A stretch of 64,000 nucleotides of DNA from NCBI RefSeq assembly GCF_041228405.1, contig NZ_CP133888.1, positions 1,674,001-1,738,000 on the forward strand, in the 5' to 3' direction. The stretch is from Salinilacustrithrix flava. Its GTDB lineage: Bacteria > Actinomycetota > Acidimicrobiia > Acidimicrobiales > Salinilacustritrichaceae. Of this stretch, positions 40,806 to 49,387 are shown piece after piece (positions within the stretch are counted from its first letter, which is position 1; every line of letters starts with the position of its first letter). A model generated the notes under the pieces. It had not been told where the DNA came from, did no database searches, and saw only the letters and a list, made by a program, of their open reading frames with translations. The position numbers and the translations under genes were made by a program.

Positions 40806-43261
40806 AGTTCCGCATCCGCTCCAAGCTGGCCGCTGCCCTGGCCGTGCCGCTCGTGGCCCTCGTGGTCATGTCCGGCCTCCAGGCCGTCCAGGCCCAGGAG
40901 GAGTCCGACCGCATCGAGGCCGAGGCCGATCGCGCCTTCGTCGCCCTCGGACCGGGCAGCGTCACCACCGCCCTCCAGAACGAGCGCAACTACCTGTCGC
41001 TCGACCTCATCGGCCTCGCCGGCGCGACCACGCTCGACGTGAGCTCCGCGGAGCAGGCGATCGAGGAGACCGACACCGCCCTCAGCCAGCTCGAGCGAGC
41101 GGTCACCGGCATGGAGCCCGAGGTGCAGGCGGCCTACGCCCCCGCCTTCGAGGTCCTCGACGACCTGCCCGCCGTCCGCCGGGCCTTCGACGGCTTCGAC
41201 GGGGACAAGGGCCTCGACAACCAGGAGCTCGCGGATGAGGTCTTCTCGGCCTACACCGAGATGGTCGCCGCGTTCTTCGACGCCACCTCGGTCATCGCCA
41301 CCCAGGTGGACGAGGCCGCCCTGCGCAACGGCGTGGAGCTGGTCGACGCCGCCAGCCGCCGCAGCGAGACCATCGCCGCCGCCACCCGCAACGTCGTGCT
41401 CGACACCCTGACCGGGAGCACGTCGATCGAGCTGCGGGTCGCCTCCATCGGCCTGGTCGATCGGCTGGAGTCGCTCGACGCCCGCATCCAGCAGCTGTCC
41501 GTCGGCTCCTACGCCGACGTGGCCACCGAGACCTTCGCCCGCCCCGAGACGGAGCGGTACATGGAGATCTTCCAGGGCTACGTCACCGGCGAGGAGGTCG
41601 ACATCACCGAGCTGCTCGCCAACGTCGGCACCCAGGACGGCGTCGCCAGCATCGCCGAGCTCACCACCGACGCCCTCGCCGGCGAGGCCAGCACCCTGTC
41701 CGCCGACGCCTACGACGAGTTCCGGTTCTTCGTCCTCGTGGCGGCCGGCGTGATCGCCCTCGCCATCATCGTCACCTACGTGGCCACGACCTCGATCACC
41801 CGCCCGCTGCGCAAGCTCCGGGACGAGGCCGACGCCATGGCCGGCCGCCGCCTGCCCGAGGCGGTGCGCTCGATCCTCGACACGCCCTTCGGCGACGACG
41901 TCGAGATCCCCGAGCTGGCCCCGATCCAGGTGAAGACCCGGGACGAGGTCGGCGAGGTCGTCGAGGCCCTCAACAAGGTCCAGGACCGCACGCTGGCCCT
42001 CGCCGCCGACCAGGCCGTGCTGCGCCGCAACATCGCCGACTCCTTCGTCAACCTGGGCCGGCGCAACCAGAACCTGCTCGACCGCCAGCTCGAGTTCATC
42101 ACCGAGCTGGAGCAGCTCGAGACCGAGCCCGACCAGCTCGAGGCCCTGTTCCGCCTCGACCACCTCGCCACCCGCATGCGCCGCAACGCCGAGTCGCTGC
42201 TCGTGCTCGCCGGCACCGAGAGCCCCCGCCAGTGGGGCCTGCCCGTGGACCTCGACGCCGTGATCCGCGCCGGTCTCGGCGAGGTCGAGGACTACCGCCG
42301 GGTCTCGGTCCGCAACCTGGAGGACGCCGCCATCGCCGGTGGCGCCGCCGCCGGCGTGTCCCACGTCGTCGCCGAGCTCACCGAGAACGCCCTGCAGTTC
42401 TCCCCGCCCGACGAGGACGTGGAGATCAAGGGTCGCCGCTCGCACGACGGCTACGTGATCGCCATCGCCGACAACGGCATCGGCATGAGCGCCGAGGACC
42501 TCGAGCGGGCCAACCGCCGGCTCTCGGGCGAGGAGTCCTACACGGTCGCCCCGTCCAAGTACCTCGGCCACTACGTCGCCGGCCAGCTGGCCGCCCGCCT
42601 CGGCGTCACCGTGCGGCTGCAGGACAACCCCGCCGGCGGGCTCATCGCCACGCTGGTGGTACCGCCCAGCCTGCTGGAGGAGCCCGTCGTCGACGGTGCG
42701 CCCGTGCCGACCCCGGCGGCCGATGCCGCCCCCGAGCAGCCCGCCCCCGAGGCGCCTGCACCCGAACCCGTGGAGGAGCCCCAGGTGGACCAGCCCGACG
42801 TCGAGGTCCGCGCCGAGGTGCCGGCGGACCACCACGATGCCCCGACCCCGGCCGGCGCCCCCGCGAGCCTGTCCGAGGCGCTCGGCGGTGGCCGCCTCGA
42901 TGCGGTCGAGACCGTCGCCGACCTCGAGCGGGCCTTCGACGGCCCCGCCGAGCCGCCGGCTCCGAGCAGCAACGGACTGCCCCGGCGGATCCCCGGCGCC
43001 CAGCGCCCCGATGCCGCCCCGCTGGCCGCGCACCGTCGCGCCGCCGAGGAGGAGGCGACCGCGCAGCCGACACCGCCCCCGGCCCCGGAGGTGGAAGCGG
43101 AGACGAGCGCTGCGGACGCCCCCAGCGCCGGGCTGTTCGGCTTCCTGGCCGCGTTCGAGGACGGCGCCGCCCGGGCCACCCAGCCCGGCGAGACCGAGAC
43201 CCACACCACCGAAGCGACCACCGAGCCCGTCCCCGGGCACTCCGAGGAGGAGCAGCGATGA
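40802..43261 (+). CDS. Conservon sensor histidine kinase (CvnA-like)
   Basis: 819 residues. Membrane helices at about 8-28 and 307-330 frame an extracellular helical sensor (30-305) like the nitrate/nitrite-sensor type of CvnA. A HAMP-like segment follows (ITRPLRKLRDEAD). The dimerisation region has a candidate phospho-His454 (FRLDHLATRM), then an HATPase_c domain: ELTENALQFS (Asn529), IADNGIGM (557-561). Residues after 625 are a 190-residue Pro/Ala/Glu-rich tail. CvnA proteins relay to the roadblock, DUF742 and GTPase partners encoded directly downstream. Coupled to both neighbours by 4-bp overlaps. Confidence 0.88.
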   Translation: MKFRIRSKLAAALAVPLVALVVMSGLQAVQAQEESDRIEAEADRAFVALGPGSVTTALQNERNYLSLDLIGLAGATTLDVSSAEQAIEETDTALSQLERAVTGMEPEVQAAYAPAFEVLDDLPAVRRAFDGFDGDKGLDNQELADEVFSAYTEMVAAFFDATSVIATQVDEAALRNGVELVDAASRRSETIAAATRNVVLDTLTGSTSIELRVASIGLVDRLESLDARIQQLSVGSYADVATETFARPETERYMEIFQGYVTGEEVDITELLANVGTQDGVASIAELTTDALAGEASTLSADAYDEFRFFVLVAAGVIALAIIVTYVATTSITRPLRKLRDEADAMAGRRLPEAVRSILDTPFGDDVEIPELAPIQVKTRDEVGEVVEALNKVQDRTLALAADQAVLRRNIADSFVNLGRRNQNLLDRQLEFITELEQLETEPDQLEALFRLDHLATRMRRNAESLLVLAGTESPRQWGLPVDLDAVIRAGLGEVEDYRRVSVRNLEDAAIAGGAAAGVSHVVAELTENALQFSPPDEDVEIKGRRSHDGYVIAIADNGIGMSAEDLERANRRLSGEESYTVAPSKYLGHYVAGQLAARLGVTVRLQDNPAGGLIATLVVPPSLLEEPVVDGAPVPTPAADAAPEQPAPEAPAPEPVEEPQVDQPDVEVRAEVPADHHDAPTPAGAPASLSEALGGGRLDAVETVADLERAFDGPAEPPAPSSNGLPRRIPGAQRPDAAPLAAHRRAAEEEATAQPTPPPAPEVEAETSAADAPSAGLFGFLAAFEDGAARATQPGETETHTTEATTEPVPGHSEEEQR

Positions 43262-43680
43262 CCATGCAGGACGACGTCCGGCAGTTCTCGTGGATGATCG
43301 ACAGCTTCGTCGAGCAGACCCCCGGCGTCACCGACGCCATCGCGGTGTCGGCCGACGGGCTGCTGATGGCCATGTCGAAGTCCCTGGACCGGGCCGGCGC
43401 CGAGCAGCTCGCCGCCATCGTGTCCGGGTTGGTGAGCCTGGGACACGGCACCACGTCGTGCTTCGGGTTCGAGTCCCTCGAGCAGGTGATCGTCGCGATG
43501 AAGGGCGGCTACCTGTTCGTGTCGTCGATCTCCGACGGCAGCTGCCTCGGCGTCGTGGCCTCCAAGCGCTGCGACATCGGCCAGGTCGGCTACCAGGCCA
43601 GCCTGCTCGTCGACCGGGCCCGAGCCGTCCTCACGCCGGAGCTCATCCTCGAGCTCCAGCAAGAGGTCCTCGTGTCATGA
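43258..43680 (+). CDS. Roadblock/LC7-domain protein (CvnB-like)
   Basis: 140 residues: FSWMIDSFVEQTPGVTDAIAVSADGLLMAMS is the roadblock start, with GGYLFVSSISDGSCLGVVA in the middle. Roadblock proteins such as MglB act on small GTPases; CvnB is the second conservon gene. ATG overlaps the kinase stop, and its own stop overlaps the DUF742 ATG. Confidence 0.92.
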   Translation: MTMQDDVRQFSWMIDSFVEQTPGVTDAIAVSADGLLMAMSKSLDRAGAEQLAAIVSGLVSLGHGTTSCFGFESLEQVIVAMKGGYLFVSSISDGSCLGVVASKRCDIGQVGYQASLLVDRARAVLTPELILELQQEVLVS

Positions 43681-44045
43681 GCGCCGAGCCGCCGTCGAAG
43701 GGCCACGGGCGCACCGGGGGCCACGACGTCGTCAGACCGTTCGTGATGACGGGCGGGCGCACCCGTGCGGACCGGCGCGACCTGCGCATCGAGACGATGC
43801 TGACGGCCGTCCCGGGCGCCACGACGTCGGGCCTGTCGGCCGAGCAGGTGAAGCTGCTCCGCCTCTGCCAGGCGCCGATCTCCATCGCCGAGGCCTCCGC
43901 CGAGCTCGGCCTGGTCATCGGCGTCACCACCATCCTCGCCGCCGACCTCGTCTCCGAGGGCCGTCTCGAGGTGCACCAGACCGATCCCGTGGAGATCGAG
44001 CTCGACGTGCTGTCGCGCATGATCGACGCCGTGCGGGCCCTGTAG
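43677..44045 (+). CDS. DUF742 protein (CvnC-like)
   Basis: 122 residues with DVVRPFVMTGGRTRADRRDLRIETML and LLRLCQAPISIAEASAELGLVIGVTTILAADLVSEG, the DUF742 pattern including a predicted winged helix. Third conservon gene. ATGA overlap upstream; 7 bp to the GTPase. Confidence 0.92.
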   Translation: MSAEPPSKGHGRTGGHDVVRPFVMTGGRTRADRRDLRIETMLTAVPGATTSGLSAEQVKLLRLCQAPISIAEASAELGLVIGVTTILAADLVSEGRLEVHQTDPVEIELDVLSRMIDAVRAL

Positions 44046-44052
44046 GAGAACG

Positions 44053-44667
44053 ATGACGATCAAGCACGACGACCGCCCCGCCGGCGACGCCTGGAAGCCC
44101 CGCATCCGCCCCGTGAAGTTCGTGGTCGCCGGTGGCTTCGGTGCCGGCAAGACCACCTTCGTCGGCGCGCTGTCGGAGATCCCTCCGCTGCGCACCGAGG
44201 CGGCCATGACCACCGTCGGCGCCCGCGTCGACCACCGCCGCGGCTCGGAGGCCAAGACCACGACCACCGTGGCCATGGACTTCGGCCGCCTCACGGTCGA
44301 CGAGTACCTGGTGATGTACCTGTTCGGCACGCCCGGCCAGGAGCGCTTCGGGTTCATGTGGGACGACATCTGCACCCACGCCCTCGGCGCGGTGGTGCTG
44401 GTCGACACCGACCGGCTCGACCAGAGCTTCCCCGCCGTGGACTACTTCGAGGCCAAGGACGTCCCCTTCGTCGTCGCCGTCAACCGGTTCGAGGGCACGA
44501 CGCGCCACGACCTCGGTGCCGTGCGCGACGCCCTCGGGGTGAGCTCCCACGTGCCGATGACCGAGTGCGACGCCCGCCACACCGAGTCGGCCAAGCAGGT
44601 GCTGCTGCTCCTGCTCGACGAGCTGGTCAACGCCGCCCGGGCCCGCGCCGCAGCCACCGTCGTCTGA
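44053..44667 (+). CDS. Conservon GTP-binding protein (CvnD-like)
   Basis: 204 residues: G1 GGFGAGKTTFVGAL (Lys33), G2 Thr in AAMTTVG, G3 LFGTPGQERF, and NRFEG at the NKxD position, the typical CvnD variation. Related to MglA and ATP_bind_1 GTPases. The conservon order CvnA-B-C-D is complete. A strong hairpin terminator follows at 44745. In Streptomyces such systems affect development and antibiotic output; some resemble membrane-bound G-protein relays. Confidence 0.92.
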   Translation: MTIKHDDRPAGDAWKPRIRPVKFVVAGGFGAGKTTFVGALSEIPPLRTEAAMTTVGARVDHRRGSEAKTTTTVAMDFGRLTVDEYLVMYLFGTPGQERFGFMWDDICTHALGAVVLVDTDRLDQSFPAVDYFEAKDVPFVVAVNRFEGTTRHDLGAVRDALGVSSHVPMTECDARHTESAKQVLLLLLDELVNAARARAAATVV

Positions 44668-44744
44668 GGTTCCGCGCCGCGGAGCACGCCCCCGAGGCGT
44701 GCACCGCGGCCCAGAACGATTCGTCGAACCGTCCCCGGACGCGA

Positions 44745-44774
44745 ACCGGCCCCGCCTGCAGAGGCGGGGCCGGT
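44745..44774. terminator. Strong bidirectional terminator after the conservon
   Basis: ACCGGCCCCGCCT (44745-44757), loop GCAG, AGGCGGGGCCGGT (44762-44774): a perfect 13-bp GC-rich stem with a tight loop, between the convergent conservon and cytochrome c genes. Confidence 0.8.
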
Positions 44775-44798
44775 GCCGTTCTCGGGTGCGTGGGCGAC

Positions 44799-45731
44799 CT
44801 ACGGGGAGGCGCTGTCGCCGCCGGCGGACTGCGGCGGCTCGGTGTCCTCGGCGTCGTCGCCGGTCTGGCTGGCGTCGCCGCCGTCGCTGGGCTCCTCGTT
44901 GCCCTCGCCACCCGCGCCGATGCCCTCCGCGGGGGCGTTCTCGGCGTCGGGCTCGGCGCTCTGGGTGCCGCCCTCGGCCTCGGGGGCCTCGACGCCGACC
45001 TCGGCGAGGGCCTCCTCGAGGGTCATGTCCGGGTTCTCCGACATGAGCAGGGCGACCGCTTCGAGCGCCTCGGCGTCCTCGGTGTCGGGGTTCTCGCCGC
45101 CGAGCAGGCGCTCGTGCAGGACGATGTAGAGCAGGTCGGCGTCGGAGAGCTGGTCCTCGCCGTAGCCGGGCATGCCGCCGCCGACCGGCTTGTCGGTGGC
45201 GCCGTAGGTGCCGCCCCGCTCCGCCTCCCAGCCGGCCGAGCCGAGGCGGACCCACTCGAAGTGGGTCACGAAGTCCGGGAAGGTCTCGTAGACGGCACCG
45301 CCGGTGAAGGCCGGGCCGACGCCGCCGCCGCCGCCAGCACCGTGGCAGCCGGCGCAGCCGCTGCCGGCGTAGAGCTCCTCGCCGAGCACCTCGGGTCCCT
45401 CGCCGGCGGGCGGCGGGGACAGGGTGCCGGTGTAGACGTAGGCCCACAGCGGCAGGAAGGCGAGCACGGGCAGGGCCCAGAACGGGATCTTGCGCCGCTT
45501 CTGGTACGCCTCGACCATCGGGGAGGGCGGTGGTGCCGCCTCCACCCCGGCGGGCTCCGGGTGGGCCGGCATGGAGGCCGGCGCGGACGCCGCCGCCTTG
45601 GCCGGCGCGCTGGACGCGGGTGCGGCCCCGGCATCCGCGGTGCCCTCGCCGTCCGCGCCGCCCCCGTCGCCGCCCATGGCGGCTCGGCGCTCGCGTGAGC
45701 GCTTGAGGAGGTGTTCGGGGATCTCAGTCAA
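44799..45731 (-). CDS. Membrane-anchored mono-haem cytochrome c
   Basis: 310 residues from TTG 45731, read as MTEIPEHLLKRSRERR, with GGGAGG upstream. A Pro/Ala-rich linker (20-75), one membrane helix (about 82-101), then a class I cytochrome c domain with haem motif CAGCH at 126-130 and a likely axial Met in GGGMPGYG. The last about 75 residues are acidic and low in complexity. It is divergent from the bc-complex operon and probably carries electrons to or from it. TACCCT on the minus strand (45781-45776) is a candidate -10. The N-terminal motif recurs in the cytochrome b C-half at 47641. Confidence 0.82.
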   Translation of the reverse strand: MTEIPEHLLKRSRERRAAMGGDGGGADGEGTADAGAAPASSAPAKAAASAPASMPAHPEPAGVEAAPPPSPMVEAYQKRRKIPFWALPVLAFLPLWAYVYTGTLSPPPAGEGPEVLGEELYAGSGCAGCHGAGGGGGVGPAFTGGAVYETFPDFVTHFEWVRLGSAGWEAERGGTYGATDKPVGGGMPGYGEDQLSDADLLYIVLHERLLGGENPDTEDAEALEAVALLMSENPDMTLEEALAEVGVEAPEAEGGTQSAEPDAENAPAEGIGAGGEGNEEPSDGGDASQTGDDAEDTEPPQSAGGDSASP

Positions 45732-45846
45732 CGGGCCTCCCGGAGGACACGGCGAACGCTTGTTGCAACGGCGACAGGGTAGGCGCCGGGCCCGATGCGC
45801 ACCCAAGCCGCCCGAAAGGGCCCGATGTGTCTCGCCTCAGGGGGTC

Positions 45847-46380
45847 GTGGTAGACCGTCCACTTGCGGGCTCCGACGGCTCCGGAGCCTTCCTCGCACCA
45901 AATGTGATCGAATTCACGAGGTCCGTCGTGGTCGCCTTCTTCCTCTCCACAATCATCGGGATCATCGGCATTCTCGCCGTGGTCTGGTACGGGAAGAACC
46001 GGCGCGCGCCCGGTGCCCCGCTCACCTGGGGGCAGGCCAACGCCGCTGCGGCGTTCACCTTCTTCTTCATGTTCTGGTGGTACGGCGTCATCCCGCACCA
46101 GTGGCTGACCTGGGCCGACAACGAGCTCAACTGGCGCCCCGACCGCACCCTGTGGGCCGTCGGCAACGTCCTGCGCCCCGAGGCCGAGGGCGGCTGGCTG
46201 CCGCTCACCCTGAACTGGCGCATCGTCCGCGACCTCGTCGCCGTCGTGATCTACGTCGTCGGCCTGGGCCTGCAGATCTGGCTCTGGGCCTGGTGGAACG
46301 ACCGCAAGAAGAAGGCCGAGGCCCAGGCGGCCATCGTGCCCACGTCGAGCTACGGCCGCCCGCTGGTGAAGAAGGGGTGA
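45847..46380 (+). CDS. Membrane protein, first gene of the cytochrome bc operon
   Basis: 177 residues from GTG 45847 (159 from GTG 45904). Three hydrophobic segments: FTRSVVVAFFLSTIIGIIGILAVVWYG, AAFTFFFMFWWYGVIPHQW and LVAVVIYVVGLGLQIWLWAWW. No cofactor motif. The family is not recognised, but position and spacing suggest an accessory subunit of the quinol-oxidising complex. The ferredoxin gene starts 7 bp after its stop. Confidence 0.6.
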   Translation: MVDRPLAGSDGSGAFLAPNVIEFTRSVVVAFFLSTIIGIIGILAVVWYGKNRRAPGAPLTWGQANAAAAFTFFFMFWWYGVIPHQWLTWADNELNWRPDRTLWAVGNVLRPEAEGGWLPLTLNWRIVRDLVAVVIYVVGLGLQIWLWAWWNDRKKKAEAQAAIVPTSSYGRPLVKKG

Positions 46381-46387
46381 GCCGCTA

Positions 46388-46804
46388 GTGGCAAAGACCG
46401 ACGCCAACCCGCCGCTCCCGGAGTTCCGGGACGACTACGTGCTGCAGGAGGTCGACCCCTCCTGGCTCGCCGCCGCGGTGAAGCCCAAGCAGTTCATCCA
46501 CATCGATCAGTCCGAGTGCATCATGTGCGAGGGCTGCGTCGACATCTGCCCGTGGAAGTGCATCCACATGGTGTCCCCGACGGCCATCGAGTCGGCCACG
46601 GGCACCGAGCAGCCGGGCCTCGACCCGAGCGACCACGTGATCTTCACCATCGACGACGACGTCTGCACCCGCTGCGCCCTGTGCGTGGACCGGTGCCCGA
46701 CCGGCGTCATCATCCTCGGCAAGCTCGGCGCCCCGAGCGCCGCCGGCGACCCCCACGCACGCACCCCGACCCATGGCTACGGCTATGGGATGCGCCTCGG
46801 TTAA
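46388..46804 (+). CDS. Two-cluster (2x[4Fe-4S]) ferredoxin in the bc operon
   Basis: 138 residues with two complete 4Fe-4S motifs: Cys44-x2-Cys47-x2-Cys50-x3-Cys54 (CIMCEGCVDICP) and Cys93-x2-Cys96-x2-Cys99-x3-Cys103 (CTRCALCVDRCP). GTG start. Placed between a membrane protein and cytochrome b, it is probably a subunit or electron partner of the complex, which is unusual since canonical bc1 and b6f lack one. Confidence 0.85.
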   Translation: MAKTDANPPLPEFRDDYVLQEVDPSWLAAAVKPKQFIHIDQSECIMCEGCVDICPWKCIHMVSPTAIESATGTEQPGLDPSDHVIFTIDDDVCTRCALCVDRCPTGVIILGKLGAPSAAGDPHARTPTHGYGYGMRLG

Positions 46805-46816
46805 GGAGAAACCTTC

Positions 46817-47608
46817 GTGGCCAGCACCACCGAAGACAAGCCATCGCTCGGCGAGCGGCTCCAGAAGTCCATGCAGGGCCTGCCCGACACGGTGCAGGGC
46901 TCACAGGCGTGGAACTCGATCTTCCGACCCGGGTCCATCTTCCGCAAGGGCTACACCGACTCGCCCCGGAACCGCTCCTACGTGGTGATGAACTCGGTGC
47001 TGTACCACCTGCACCCGGTGAAGGTGAAGCGCCACGCCGTGAAGGTGAGCTACACGCTCTGCCTCGGCGGGCTGTCCTTCTTCCTGTTCATCCTGCTGAC
47101 GGTGACGGGCATCTTCTTGATGTTCTTCTACCGGCCCACCGCCGCCCAGGCCTGGGACGACATCTACAACCTGCAGACCGGCGTCACCTTCGGCCTGCTC
47201 GTGCGGAACATGCACAGATGGGCGGCGCACCTCATGGTGCTGTCGGTCTTCCTCCACATGGCCCGCGTCTTCTACCACGGGGCCTACAAGCCGCCCCGCG
47301 AGTTCAACTGGGTGATCGGCGTGATCCTGCTCACCCTCACCCTGCTGCTGTCCTTCACCGGCTACCTGCTCCCCTGGGACCAGCTGGCCCTGTGGGCCGT
47401 GGCCGTGGGCACGAACATGATGGGCTACACACCGGTCTTCGGTGACCAAGTGCGCTTCGTGCTCCTGGGTGGCGTCGAGATCGGATCGGACACATTGATC
47501 CGCTGGTACGTGCTGCACGTGCTGATGCTGCCCTTCGTGATCGTCATCTTCATGGCGATCCACTTCTGGCGAGTCCGCAAGGACGGCGGGATCTCAGGTC
47601 CGCTGTAG
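46817..47608 (+). CDS. Cytochrome b, N-terminal (b6-like) subunit
   Basis: 263 residues with four membrane helices. Haem-ligand histidines are visible in RNMHRWAAHLMVLSVFLHMARVF and in the last helix (WYVLHVLMLPFVIVIFMAIHFWRVRKDGG); FTGYLLPWDQLALWA is the quinol-site segment. Length and the split from the C-terminal half make it b6-type. GTG start preceded by AAGGAG. It works with the subunit IV-like protein (47641) and the Rieske protein (48452). Confidence 0.9.
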   Translation: MASTTEDKPSLGERLQKSMQGLPDTVQGSQAWNSIFRPGSIFRKGYTDSPRNRSYVVMNSVLYHLHPVKVKRHAVKVSYTLCLGGLSFFLFILLTVTGIFLMFFYRPTAAQAWDDIYNLQTGVTFGLLVRNMHRWAAHLMVLSVFLHMARVFYHGAYKPPREFNWVIGVILLTLTLLLSFTGYLLPWDQLALWAVAVGTNMMGYTPVFGDQVRFVLLGGVEIGSDTLIRWYVLHVLMLPFVIVIFMAIHFWRVRKDGGISGPL

Positions 47609-47640
47609 GCGATGATGGTGACGAGACGAGGCATGAACCC

Positions 47641-48429
47641 ATGACCGAGATCCCCGAACACCTCCGGAAGCGGGCCGAAGAGGCCCGCAAGAAGGCCGAG
47701 GCCGAGAGTGCCCCCGCGGGCGACGCCGCCGGCGCGGAGCAGACGCCCGAGCAGTCCGAGGCCGAGTCGCGCATCCCCGCGCACCTCCTCGAGCGGTCCA
47801 AGGCAGCCAAGGCCAAGGCAGCCGGCGGCGACGCCGCGGCCGCGTCCGGTGGTGGCGGCGGCACGGCCGTGGCCACGGCACCGGCGGCAGCCGCCGCGGT
47901 CGCCGACGGCGGCCCCCTTCCCACCGGCCCCGGTGGGCACACCCAGCGCCTCCTCACCGTCGTCAAGGCCGGCTCGATCCAGGACGTGCGGGCCACCCCG
48001 CTCGACAAGGTCCACACCTGGCCCCACCTGCTGGTCGTGGAGTTCGTGGCCGCCCTCGCGGTCACCGCCTTCCTGCTGTTCTTCTCGATCTTCGTGAACG
48101 CGCCGCTGCTGGAGCTGGCCAACTTCAACGAGACGCCCAACCCCTCCAAGGCGCCGTGGTACTTCCTCGGCCTCCAGGAGCTGCTGACCATGTTCCACCC
48201 GATGGTCGCCGGCGTGACCATCCCGGGCATGGGCATGTTCGCCCTGATGCTGGCGCCCTACACCGATCGCAACCCGTCGAACAAGCCCACCGACCGCAAG
48301 TACGTCATCTCGCTGATGACCATGTTCCTGATGTTCTGGGCCGTGCTCGTCATCATCGGCTCGTTCTTCCGGGGCCCGGGCTTCAACTTCGTGTTCCCCT
48401 GGAACGCCGGCCTGTTCTTCGAGCTCTGA
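47641..48429 (+). CDS. Cytochrome b C-terminal half (subunit IV-like) with disordered N-terminal extension
   Basis: 262 residues. The first about 110 are hydrophilic: MTEIPEHLRKRAEEARKK at 1-18, a second similar motif IPAHLLERSKAAK at 45-57, then an Ala/Gly-rich linker. Three membrane helices follow, with the subunit IV signature NPSKAPWYFLGLQELL. It completes the cytochrome b core of the complex. The N-terminal extension is absent from ordinary PetD and shares its motif with the divergent cytochrome c. Confidence 0.85.
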   Translation: MTEIPEHLRKRAEEARKKAEAESAPAGDAAGAEQTPEQSEAESRIPAHLLERSKAAKAKAAGGDAAAASGGGGGTAVATAPAAAAAVADGGPLPTGPGGHTQRLLTVVKAGSIQDVRATPLDKVHTWPHLLVVEFVAALAVTAFLLFFSIFVNAPLLELANFNETPNPSKAPWYFLGLQELLTMFHPMVAGVTIPGMGMFALMLAPYTDRNPSNKPTDRKYVISLMTMFLMFWAVLVIIGSFFRGPGFNFVFPWNAGLFFEL

Positions 48430-48451
48430 GCAGAGGAAGAAGGTTCTGACC

Positions 48452-49327
48452 ATGGAAACCGCCATCATCGCCATCATCGCCGTCGTCGCCCTCGTGGTGC
48501 TGGCCGGCGTGGTCCTGCTGGCTGCGGCGCGCCGCAACCAGACCCAGAAGGCCATCGGCGTGCTGTCGCGCGAGACCCGCTCGCGCGACGCCGGGGCCGC
48601 CACCATCACGGCTCGCGAGGAGGGCAAGGCCACCGCGTCGGGGCGTGAGCTCGAGCTCGCCGCCAAGCTCGAGCGCAGCCGCTCCGGCAAGGAGCTGGTC
48701 ACCGCCGGCTCGTCCGCGCCCACCGCCTGGGTGCCGCCGGACCCCGACACCCTCGGCGCCACCCGCCGCCAGTTCCTCAACCGCGGCATCACCGGCTTCT
48801 TCATCGTGGGCCTGTCCGGCTTCGGTGCGGCCTGCATCGCCTTCCTGTGGCCCCAGCTCGGCGGTGGCTTCGGCTCGGTCATCACGGTGGGCAACGTCAG
48901 CGACGTCATCTCCCAGATCCGCGACAACAACGGCTTCCTGTACCAGCCCGAGGGCCGCATGTGGCTCACCGAGTATCCCACCAGCGCCCTCGAGAAGGCC
49001 CGGTCCGTCTACTCGCCCGGCGAGCTCGCCGGCATGGAGGAGGGCGTCATCGCCCTCTACCAGAAGTGCCCGCACCTGGGCTGCCGCGTGCCCGAGTGCG
49101 TCACGTCGCAGTGGTTCGAGTGCGGCTGCCACGGCAGCATGTACAACCGGGTCGGCGAGAAGAAGGGCGGTCCCGCCCCCCGTGGCCTCGACCGCTTCGC
49201 CATGAGCGTCTCCGGCGGCGTCCTGTCCGTCGACACCGGCACCATCATCCAGGGCCCGGCGATCGGCACCAACACCACCGGCCAGGAGGCCGAGGGCCCG
49301 AACTGCATCGGCGCAGCGTCCCACTGA
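48452..49327 (+). CDS. Rieske iron-sulfur protein of the bc complex
   Basis: 291 residues: N-terminal membrane helix (5-27), a linker, a twin-arginine-like segment TRRQFLNRG before a second helix, and the Rieske domain with ligands Cys206/His208 (CPHLGC) and Cys224/His227 (CGCHGS); Cys211 and Cys226 form the disulfide. It transfers electrons from quinol to cytochrome c. RBS-like GAGGAAGAAGG upstream of the ATG. Confidence 0.92.
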   Translation: METAIIAIIAVVALVVLAGVVLLAAARRNQTQKAIGVLSRETRSRDAGAATITAREEGKATASGRELELAAKLERSRSGKELVTAGSSAPTAWVPPDPDTLGATRRQFLNRGITGFFIVGLSGFGAACIAFLWPQLGGGFGSVITVGNVSDVISQIRDNNGFLYQPEGRMWLTEYPTSALEKARSVYSPGELAGMEEGVIALYQKCPHLGCRVPECVTSQWFECGCHGSMYNRVGEKKGGPAPRGLDRFAMSVSGGVLSVDTGTIIQGPAIGTNTTGQEAEGPNCIGAASH

Positions 49328-49387
49328 GACTGAGCCCAGTCCCCACCGAGCCCGGCCCAGAGTCGAGAAGAGCGACCGAACCCCACC

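Noticed and set aside
39668..43240. 1190-codon open frame on the minus strand opposite the conservon
   Set aside because: It is the mirror of real genes in high-GC DNA: composition is Gly/Ala/Val/Asp-rich with no domain, and the plus strand carries coupled, recognisable proteins.
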